From NCBI GenBank assembly GCA_030435675.1, contig CM059625.1:12524001-12588000 (forward strand): a stretch of 64,000 nt of DNA, given 5' to 3'. Positions 55,730 to 64,000 of the stretch are shown in pieces; position 1 is the stretch's first letter, and the number at the start of each line of letters is the position of its first letter. This stretch comes from Steinernema hermaphroditum. Taxonomy: Eukaryota; Nematoda; Chromadorea; Rhabditida; Steinernematidae. The notes beneath the pieces were generated by a model that made no database searches, was not told where the DNA came from, and saw only the letters and a program-made list of their open reading frames with translations. A program made the position numbers and the translations under genes.

Positions 55730-57111
55730 TCCGGCAGTGAATCTGAAGAGCGATATTGATGGTTATGACACATGAGGTTATACGTGGAAGTATTATGAAA
55801 CTATGTATTACGCGCACACGACAGGGCAGAAATGGTATACTGCGCGAACACTGAGCAAATTCAATGGCGCATACGCAAACAGGTTCGAAATTTGACATCC
55901 GACAGAAGTTTTTGAGAACTAGCAGTGATATACAATGACTCACCCACCTCTAACTGAATTTAAATTTACAGATTGATAGGACGCGTATAAAACCTCGTCC
56001 ACGAAAGGACACAAATCAGTAAATTAGAGCAAGTCACACGACGGTGCAAATGACAAGATGAGTCAGATAAAATGCACGGCGCATCTCAAGGTCGCCAAAG
56101 TGGCTGTCGATTGGAACTATGAAGGCACCGAGAGGGGTGTTGGTTGAGCTCGCTGAGAATGGTCCTGGCAGCAACGTGGAACTCTACCAGAGACTCAGTT
56201 GCGCCACAAGCTAAAAGGCAAACACAAATTGAAATCGTCATATCAGAGAGTGCGCGAAGGGCGACAAATCGATTCGGCGACTCGCGAAACAGAAGAAGTA
56301 TCGGCGCCACGGGGCTTGTTATGGCCGTCAGGCGGCCAGCAACAGCACGCTGAATTTCATTAATAAGCAACAGCTCGACATTCTTCGATTCGTCGAGGGG
56401 TGTGGGAAGTCAATGACGCGCGAGAGAAGAAAGCGATCAGACCCTTAGCGAAGTCATCGATACGACAGTGCCATTTGCGCTGCCATTAATAACAATAGCG
56501 CACGGATGTCCGATTTACTGCGGGCGCACTTTCCGCAGTCCTCATGAACCTGTCGCGCACCTATAAACACCAACGATGTGACGGAAGGAGTATCATCTGG
56601 AATTTCCGCATGTGTAAGTAGTCGTAGTGGCAGGAGAAAAAGAGAATTGAAACTCACAGAAGTTAATTGAATCAGCGCTGCCGCCGGGTTTCGGTCATTT
56701 GTCGCCCAATGAAGACGCCAAGAATTACCAAACACATGTGGACCCATACCCAATCGCATACATATGTGACGCCAAACAAAAAGGACCCCGCAGAAGCACA
56801 ATCTCTTCGTTTTATTGATTTCTGTCAGAGAGGAAATTAAGAAATAAATAGAATTCCCTCAGCGATATACATTGAATTGTTTCATCGCGTTCATTTCGGA
56901 AAACCATCGGCATTTATTAAACTCCAGTGTTTTGTGCTGTAGTAGCTATCTACTGTTACATAACATTCTGCATGTTGTTTCCGATGATTCGCTAATGTGT
57001 GGCTAAAACCGCTATCCGAGGAAAATAAATCACTTTTTTTTAAACCCGCTTTCCAATTGACAACAATGAGAAAAAGGTAAGGTTAGTTCACTTTGTGACC
57101 ACTGCGCATGG
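55730..57111. other. Region with unconfirmed minus-strand frames
   Basis: Minus-strand frames at 56454-56801 and 56086-56370 are open and could be joined with plausible splice sites. They show no domain and the phase solutions conflict, so no gene is called. Confidence 0.35.
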
Positions 57112-58424
57112 TCAAGCGGCGATCAATGATCCAACGGCCTTCCAATCCTCGAAAAGCAACCTCGTCAGCATGTGGCACACTACGAAGATATTCACGCTGT
57201 TTCCAAGCGCTTTATACATCTGATGCTGCATGATATTGGGAGGTTGCCGCAAATCTTTTTCAAAACCCATAAGACTGCACATTTCTGGGACTGAGAAAGC
57301 ACGGATTCCGAGTCTTTGCACGGCTTCCAATTTGTCTTCTCCCGCAGCTATTTGCAGGAAGTGAGCCTTCTCAAACTCCAACTAAATAAACAAATATTAT
57401 TTACAATGGTGAGGCAGTTAAAAACCTACCGTTTCATGTGAAGCAGGTACATTAGACACGAGATAGGACCCGGTGCCCTTTATGTACGTTCCGTATGACT
57501 TCGTGAAGCAGGAGGAACGAAAACTGCGCGGCTCAACAAGATCAATTACATCCCTGTGCTTCAATATGGTATCGACCGAGATCAGAAGCTCCTCTGATTC
57601 GGCGGCATCTGTGCACAAGATATCCTTAATCTGCTGTGGGAACTGAGAACCCCAACGTTCCAGATATTTTCCCGATAGAACTGCGTCGGGCGTCAACTTT
57701 GCAAGCAAGTAGTAGCGTGGTCGTGAGTTCGGGATCCCATAGTCGAGTGGATTGATCTCGTACCACTGAAACTCGCTACAGTCAAGCAAATCGAAAGAGT
57801 AGTACCTCATGATGGTAACTGCGAGCCTCTAAAGCTTCCAAAAGCATTTGTTCCGCGTCAGAATCGCGGAATCCGACAACGTTCTCTACCATAATGAACC
57901 TGGGAGGCTTGTTCAAGACACGGATGCGGTCACAAATGCACTTCAGAGCATCGCATCGGGCATCACCTAAATCGAGTTGAAGTCCTTTCCTAGAAAGTTC
58001 GAAAAAATTACGAACCAGGGCAGAAAGAGTTAATTACTTGACAAACGGCTGGCAGGGTGGTGACAACGTCCAAATGTCAGCATTTTTTTCATCGAGAAAT
58101 TTTGCTGAAAGTGACTAAAACACGCGCAATCAGCATAGCAATATATGTGCATTACCTGAATATTGCGCTGATGAAGTTCCGTTGTAGGAAAGTTGTAGCT
58201 ATATATTGCGTTCGTTGTAGTGTTGATATCGAACGCTCCAACGACGTCAATTCGCTTGCATATACCTACAAAGCTTATCATTATCAACACGAATGCAAGA
58301 AGTGAAAACGCTCACGTTTCAATGCTATGTGAAATCCGCCGATTCCGCAGAAAAATTCCAAGCATCGGAATCGAGGAGAATCTTGTGACCCAGATGTGGA
58401 TGGATTCTTGAGATCGCCAGACAT
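57112..58424 (-). CDS. TRDMT1: DNMT2/TRDMT1, tRNA (cytosine-5) methyltransferase
   Basis: Six exons, in transcript order: 58316-58424, 58156-58265, 58038-58114, 57806-57989, 57430-57765 and 57112-57381 (361 residues). Motif I is CLEFFCGIGGFHIAL (AdoMet binding), with the acidic VVGAFDIN of motif II. Motif IV is SPPCQPF with the catalytic Cys, motif VI is MVENVVGF and motif VIII is GIPNSRPRYYLLAK. The DNMT2-specific CFT triplet lies in SSCFTKSYGTYIKGTGS. The target-recognition region ends with MYKALGNSVNI (motif X). Length and CFT place it with DNMT2, which methylates C38 of tRNA-Asp, not with DNMT1/3. An in-frame ATG further upstream (58553) exists. The start at 58424 is preferred because an AG acceptor lies 14 nt before it. 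Confidence 0.93.
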
Positions 58425-58667
58425 CGTGCAACAGCTATCCTGCAAACGTATGGAGTAACTATTTCTGTCCGATAGACTGTCTTGAGAAGGAACAGTTACT
58501 TCATCGGCTCGAGAAATACCGACAAAAACGGAAAGCCAACGCGAGACTTGCATTCGTTAGACATTCTGAACTTGGCGTTATGATACGAACGTTATGATAC
58601 AATTCCCGTTTGAAATCTTTGACAGAAATATTGATATATCACTGCTAGCGTTCTATGCGTAGATCTA

Positions 58668-58815
58668 GGGAACAGAGAAACGCCCTTACGCATCAGTTAT
58701 TAACGAAAAAGCTTCCTTAACATCAGGTAACACGTCACGTCCGCGGCAAATCACTCCGTCGATATCAAGAATCAGCGAGAAATCCGAGAAATTAGTGATG
58801 TTTTCTGTACAAATG
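58668..58815 (-). pseudogene. Broken copy of an HDHD5 exon and flanking intron
   Basis: The minus strand repeats the second coding exon of the 53382 gene (53526-53651) almost base for base, including the DIDGVICRGRDVLP segment. It then runs into a TAA where the parent reads on. Homology also covers part of the preceding intron (ttgtac..acatcactaat), with a gap of about 20 nt at the acceptor. It is therefore a genomic duplicate, not a processed copy. It lies inverted and about 5 kb away. Confidence 0.85.
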
Positions 58816-59264
58816 CAGTCACACGTTTCACATGAGCATTGCAGTGCCGAGATTGAACCAATTCAACGATCCTGCGCCAGCACACAACGCTCACATAAAT
58901 ACGATTTATAGGTGTAGAGTGGTTACGATACGGCGAGATGTCTAGAATAAGTGAGTAGAAAAAAAGGGCAAGGTTCACGAAATGCTGCCTAGTGAATCCT
59001 GCTGCCGTCAGGGTGTTTGACCATCAGTTTTGACTCGTTCGGAGGAAAACGCGCGCAAAACCATCGAAAACTAATGAAATAGGCCAAAATAGTCATGCAA
59101 TACACACTACGCCCAGTAGCGGACAAGAAATGTGCTCAAAACTGCCTCAAAACCCCTAGAGATATGTCTAAAACTCATAGAAACAGCAGATTCCATGCGC
59201 AAACCTGGCCAATCGGAGAGAAATCCGCATGAGACCTCAATTTACCCCGTGGTCGATCAAGAAA

Positions 59265-59426
59265 AGCCGTGGTCGACCACGGCTCAAACCCACGGGCTAA
59301 AAAAGCGGCGGGTGGCACCGTTATGCCCCCGTGTCATGACAGGGCGTGTCATGACTTTAGGGCGCAGAACCACTTAACGCGCAAAAAAGGGTCGTGGGTT
59401 CGACCCCGTCCGGTGTCATTACTTTA
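59265..59426 (+). repeat. tRNA-like inverted-repeat element, left arm
   Basis: Contains a T-arm/B-box-like gggttcgaccccg followed by tccggtgtcattacttta, and upstream a gactttagggcgcag segment. Both recur inverted at 59693-59749. It also has the self-complementary ccgtggtcgaccacgg near 59268-59283. No complete cloverleaf can be folded. Confidence 0.55.
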
Positions 59427-59504
59427 ATATTCGGAATTGTTCGTATTCTGTGCGAGAAGCGAGCCCCTTATTCATTTTTGCGCATGGCCTGACATCCAGG
59501 CTTG

Positions 59505-59653
59505 GCTTCGGCAAACCCCGACGTGCCTTAGGCTGAGGACTATGCCTATAGATTTACACCGAGCCCAAAGGGCGAGCCCTTTAGTCTTGACAGCTTCGGC
59601 AAACCCCGGCTTTGCTTAGGATGAGGCTTAGACTCATGCCCATTGATTTTAAG
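59505..59653 (+). repeat. Tandem repeat inside the inverted-repeat element
   Basis: Two copies, at 59505 and 59593, of a unit beginning gcttcggcaaaccccg and continuing through an aggatgaggc/aggctgagga and tgcc-tattgattt pattern. The period is 88 nt. Confidence 0.55.
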
Positions 59654-59692
59654 CGACTCTTGTAGTCTTGTAGTCTTATCTGCTTCGAAAAT

Positions 59693-59830
59693 TAAAGTAG
59701 TGACACCGGACGGGGTCGAACCGGCGACCCTTTTCTGCGCACTAAAGTCGTGGAGCCCCCACAGGGTAAATTTTTAGCCCGCGCGTGCGGCCTAAGCCGC
59801 GGGACAAAATTTACAATGGAGTTATATAGG
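59693..59830 (-). repeat. tRNA-like inverted-repeat element, right arm
   Basis: Read on the minus strand it ends ggttcgaccccgtccggtg, then tcactacttta, nearly identical to the left arm. It is preceded by gactttagtgcgcag. The outer parts of the arms share only short blocks. Confidence 0.55.
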
Positions 59831-60049
59831 ACGCGCGTGCTTATGCCGTGGAATGTAACCAGGCCTTTTGGAGAGTGGTTCACAGATCTACAATTGGCGG
59901 CTATTGCATTTTCCATGTACCATTCCCGATTTTTGCATAAGATTTTCCGCGTCGACTATATAATGAAAGTTTTTTTATCGCATATGTACAAAGAAACGAG
60001 ATCAACAGAAAAAAGCGGAATCTACCCAAAGTGTATAACACTCAAACTT

Positions 60050-62709
60050 CTATTTTCGGACGTTGTATAAACTAGCAGTCGAATGGGTCAGACTCGACGT
60101 CGACTTGCGAACGCTGGAACAGCGGCTAGGTTGATTCTTCATACCCATTTTATGAAGACTACTGGATGACTGGTTGAGACGGTGTACACTAGTTCGTGAA
60201 CTTGGTGCTGCCCACCACTGGCGTTCAGCCGACCCCCAAATAGAAAATACGATGATTGGCAGGGCCGCAACGATGCCGGAGACGTAGAAGACAACGGCCC
60301 ATTCTTGTTGCGAACCGTGCTGGACAATCCACTTTGTGAGGATCTTGTTGCCGATTCCGAACCAGGCAACGATGAAGAAGGAGATGCCGGTGATAATGCC
60401 CGAGAAGGGAGGCGCCAGTTGAACCATAGCCGTGATTACGCCGGGAGTGTGCAGTCCTGCGAAGAACATGGACATACTCAGGGCAGCGATGGCCAGAACT
60501 GCGCGGTCCTTGTCACAGAAAGGAACAATGAAAGTGCACAGGGCGAGACCGGCAGACGCCACTCCATTGAACACTTTGCAAATCTTCGTCTTTCCCCAGG
60601 TCGTGTGCGTTTCAAGCCAAGAAGACACACTGGAGGCGATGGTCTTGCTGAGGAAGAGGAAGAGGATTGGCATGGCCGAGATGATTCCGTTTTTGGCGGG
60701 AGCAAACTCCAAAACATCGCGCATGTAGTTGGGCAGAAATTGAAGCATGATGACGAGTGGGTACTCGTGACAGACGAGGGCGAAGATTGCGGCCCATAGA
60801 GGACTAGATTTTAGAAGATTGTTCCAGGGCACTCGTCTTGCTTCAGTTCGTTTGCCAATGCTTTCACAAGCAATTCTATAAGATTCAGTCGTGAAATCAA
60901 TTGAAGTCAGTTGTAAGTACCGGCTTTCAATGAACAGACGTTCTTTCCTGGAGATACAGTACTGCTTGGAGGGTTTGTCGGCGCCCATTGGAAGCCAAAA
61001 GATTCCAACAATGAGGCTGATGATCGACGAGAGATAGAAGATTGCTGGCCACCCTCCTTTTATGTCCTTGCGAGTGCAGAGGTAACCGGCGGTTGGAAGG
61101 ATAAATAGGGTTCCTGCAAATACCCAGTTCAAAAGCGTGACTTTCTTTTCACTGACCAATCTGTCGGCCTCCCGTGATGATTCCGATGGCGGCGGCGCGC
61201 TCTTTCTGAGGGAACCAACGAGTGATGAGGGAGTTGACGGCCGGCATCAGACAGGCATCCGCCATCCCGATCATAAGACGAGCCGCTACAGCGTACCAGA
61301 AGCTGTTTGCAGCCAGAAGTGGAAGCATGGCATTGGCCAACGTACAGAGCACGAGGGCCATTCCAACCATCCATTTTCCGTTGATACGATCGGCCCACAT
61401 CCCTGTGACTACCATAAGAAGCGAACCGGCATTCTGGGCAGCCAACACAAGACCTTCCTGAAACATTGCTATTAAGTATTTGTGCTGGCGGAAACTAAAG
61501 ATCTTTTTAAAACAACTAAACGGTTAAGGGTCGCTTTTAAAGGAGCTCAAGGTTCGTTATAGCATGTTCAGGTTTGAGATGAACTCCCACTTATCCCACA
61601 GTTACGTCATCGCTCAGAACTTTCTCTTTCGTTACGATCTTCAAAACCAGATTGCGCTGCTTGTTTATCCCCCTTTGAGCCGCTTTTTGCAACGCGCCCC
61701 GAGCGACACCCGCCCGAATCCCCGGTCGTCGCGTCCCGCGCGTTAATTGATAACCCGATTCGAACATCGCAAAATAAATGTTCTTTTTTGCGGCTTCCTT
61801 CTCGTCGAGACTGTAAGGGCGTCGACGGATGGCGCAGCGCCGCGCACGCCGGAAGATCGCCTTTTGCATCACTACTGCAGAGGTTATGACATCAATCAAC
61901 TCGCGCGGAGTTTCCAACTCGAAAAAGTAATTAATGAACGGTCGTTATTAAGCTCTCGGTCATTACTCGCAAGTAATCGGTTGGAAGCCGAAAACGGAAG
62001 CGTCGCGAAAATTTTGCTCTTTCTTCCGCCTCCGGAGAAAGGAGTGGCGGAGAGAAGATTCTGTCAAGAAAGACAAACGATGGCGAATGTAGGTCTCTGT
62101 GGTCGAGACAAAAAATTCACGCTTCCGTTTTCAAACGTTGATTATGTGCACTTTGAGTGAGTCGCTGAAAGACGAAAACGGAACTCTTGAACCAACCTGA
62201 TCTGACTCCCACTCAAGTTCGCCGCCGTACCCATGGATGGGGCACGAAGTCATGCAGATGAGGGCGACGGCCATGTTCGAGGAGCTGATGGAGAGTGCGA
62301 TGAAGCAGCAGCTGAGCAGTGCGGCTACCAGAAGGCGCATGGACGGGAAGAGAACAGAAGGAGTAGCCAGATCCCCTTCCTCTTGACTATCCTGGCTATA
62401 GTAACTAATAAGAGTCGGCTTAGAGGCATATTCTGGCGGAGGGATTCCGATGCGGAAGATAGGACTCCGGGCTGGAGGGTGATCAAGCGAAGTGGAGCGG
62501 CTCAGGTGAGGGGTCCTGTGGTTATCGGGGTACGTTCGGGAGAGGTTCTCTTCGGAGACATAGAAGATAGGGGGTTTTTTAAGTTGAGGCTCGGTGGAAG
62601 CTTCCGAGGGGTTGGATACGACATCTTCTTCAGGGATGGGACTTCCCTGCTGGAGGTCCTCCACAGTGGCTTCTGCTGTTGGCGGAAACGACGACCTTTC
62701 CTCTTGCAT
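60050..62709 (-). CDS. SLC17-type major facilitator transporter (sialin/VGLUT family)
   Basis: Four exons, in transcript order: 62197-62709, 61157-61457, 60921-61113 and 60050-60875 (610 residues). About 135 Ser/Pro/Glu-rich cytosolic residues precede the first span (MRLLVAALLSCCFIALSISS). Then come GLVLAAQNAGSLLMVVTGMW, the motif-A region ADRINGKW, RWFPQKERAAAIGIITGGRQIG, GGWPAIFYL, CHEYPLVIMLQFLPNYM, and GLHTPGVITAMVQLAPPFSG with GNKILTKWI. These give about 12 spans and the SLC17 anion-transporter pattern. A nematode-type subfamily is likely; the substrate is not predictable. The 45-nt intron 60876-60920 is in frame and stop-free but restores family spacing. The 739-nt third-last intron is unusually long for the window. 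The tail is Ser-rich. In-frame codons before the ATG leave the N terminus open. Confidence 0.9.
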
Positions 62710-64000
62710 TGTCGGTGCAGCGAGTAATGGCGATGTCGGCCGAGAAGGGTACCTATGGGGTGGCTCCAAACTTCTTCGACTTCGGTCGCGCCCTTTCTCT
62801 TACTCCCCCCACCCGTCAAGTACTCGCGCGCACGCAGGCGCGATCGTTACGCAATCGCCCCTTCACGAAACGTGATTTGCCTTGAGGCCATTGGCGTCTG
62901 TGTTATCTCAGCCTAGAAAATCCAGCCGAAACAAGCTTTGACTGGCTTAAATGAAATGGTATCACGGGAGATTTGTTTTTCTGACGGTCGTAAATGGAAT
63001 GACAGCACAGTACGCAGACCTGATCGACAGCATCACCCACACAGCGTTCGTTCTTGCATCCACATGGCTCTGCCTACATGCACAACGGGAATCCAGGCTC
63101 GTTTCCTAAGGCTATCTTGAAACATGTCCGAAAGCATGTAACAAACACGTGATGATCGATCGAAAGGCGATTGCGGTTAAAGAAGCAAAACCCTTTGTGG
63201 TTTTATTTCTCTCTCGAACGGTAACCTTTGAAATGACATTCTTCTCTCTTCATTCAGCCGTCCATTTTGTGTTTTTCGAGAGTGTAATGGAGACTGGACG
63301 CAGATCACCGCTTGAACAACTTGAACTTCCGTGTCACAGAACGAATGTGCTAGTTTTTGATCTCTCACTGGTCAAGGGGACACTGCTCCTTTCGGCGATC
63401 ACCTACGCGGCGTGCGTGCTTTTGGTACTTCCTTGTCGTAATTGAAACCTCTTCTCAATTCTGCTTCGGCGCTCTATTGGCGCCACATTGTCGCCGAATT
63501 AAACAAATGTAAAATGTTTGCATTGTGCCACGCGGTTTCATTTCATGGTTGATCCGATAGGAATAGGATAGGAATTCTGATCAAGGAATCGTTTCAGTAG
63601 CATTAAGCGCATTTTAGAGGTAACTCAAACCGACTGACCAGTCGAGTGCGTCCATTCTCGAATTCAAATTTGATAGGCACAATGAAATTGTTGACAACCT
63701 AATACATGCATTTAATCACTGCCAATTATAAAATTTCGCTGAAACAAACTGTTCTCTTCGAGAGTAGAACAATATATAGGTCACTCTTAACACAAAACGT
63801 GTGCTTGAGTCGCATTCTTCTTTCCATGATATACGTCTGACGAGAGTTTCGGTACCGGCATTAAAGAGATTTTGCAACAAAAAGAAGTTATTGCGTCACT
63901 TTTAAAGATAGAGATAATGTCGGAAGTATAAGGTCATGGGCATTATTTGTTGAATTGAGAGTAGTGCTACATTTACATTGTTCTCAGGTAGCCACAGTTT
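62710..64000. other. Right end of the window, no gene seen
   Basis: The first part may be the transporter's promoter. No supported frame, RNA gene or repeat is visible. Confidence 0.4.

Noticed and set aside
56086..56801. Two minus-strand frames that might form a small membrane protein
   Set aside because: Several incompatible splice solutions, no domain, and stops shortly after each junction.
59346..59418. tRNA gene suggested by a B-box-like sequence
   Set aside because: No pairing acceptor stem 5' of it and no anticodon arm; better explained as part of a tRNA-derived repeat.

Overview
The window is eukaryotic and most likely from a clade I (Trichinellida/Dorylaimia) nematode, with a whipworm such as Trichuris the best fit. 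Genes are compact, with GT-AG introns of typically 40-60 nt. Base composition looks moderate rather than strongly AT-rich. Several families are typically metazoan: calcineurin A, a nicotinic receptor alpha subunit, VGLL4, ABTB1. A DNMT2-type methyltransferase is present, although Caenorhabditis is known to lack DNMTs. The genus is inference; no rRNA or other marker is present.

Layout: 1-483 is the 3' end of an unrecognised gene. 3275-5096 (+) is a PAK-type kinase. 12474-16775 (+) is calcineurin A, behind a gene-free region of over 7 kb; it has two alternative first exons, a 9-nt microexon and a pair of mutually exclusive exons. 18073-19713 (+) is an ABTB1-like ankyrin/BTB protein. 19954-22791 (-) is ER HSP90 (GRP94), with an ER-stress-element-like site upstream. 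23983-29753 holds two near-identical signal peptide peptidase genes flanking a divergent SKP1-like gene (-), a GC-rich minisatellite and an LTR-like segment. 30396-34429 (-) is exportin-T, with a secreted Kunitz gene nested antisense in one intron. 35669-38710 (+) is CNOT4. 39249-40277 (-) is a VGLL4/Tgi-type TEAD cofactor. 41984-43628 (-) is a fatty acid elongase. 45037-46832 (-) is a DNAJB12/14-type co-chaperone. 48908-49685 (+) is an unknown multispan membrane protein. 49766-51601 (-) is a nicotinic receptor alpha subunit. 53382-55106 (+) is an HDHD5/CECR5 HAD protein. 55197-55729 (-) is a CS-domain protein. 57112-58424 (-) is DNMT2. 58668-58815 (-) is a broken HDHD5 fragment. 59.2-59.85 kb is a tRNA-like inverted-repeat element. 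60050-62709 (-) is an SLC17-type transporter.

No operon is evident. Shared themes are ER folding and quality control (GRP94, SPP, DNAJB12-like), tRNA biology (exportin-T, DNMT2) and signalling (PAK, calcineurin, VGLL4, nicotinic receptor). Many start codons lie 0-14 nt after a good 3' splice site, which fits trans-splicing or very short 5' UTR exons. The most striking observation is the calcineurin A mutually exclusive exon pair. Both exons are exactly 98 nt, and including both would break the frame. They encode two versions of the regulatory segment between the calmodulin-binding helix and the autoinhibitory domain.

All exon models were built by eye from splice signals, reading phase and family resemblance.
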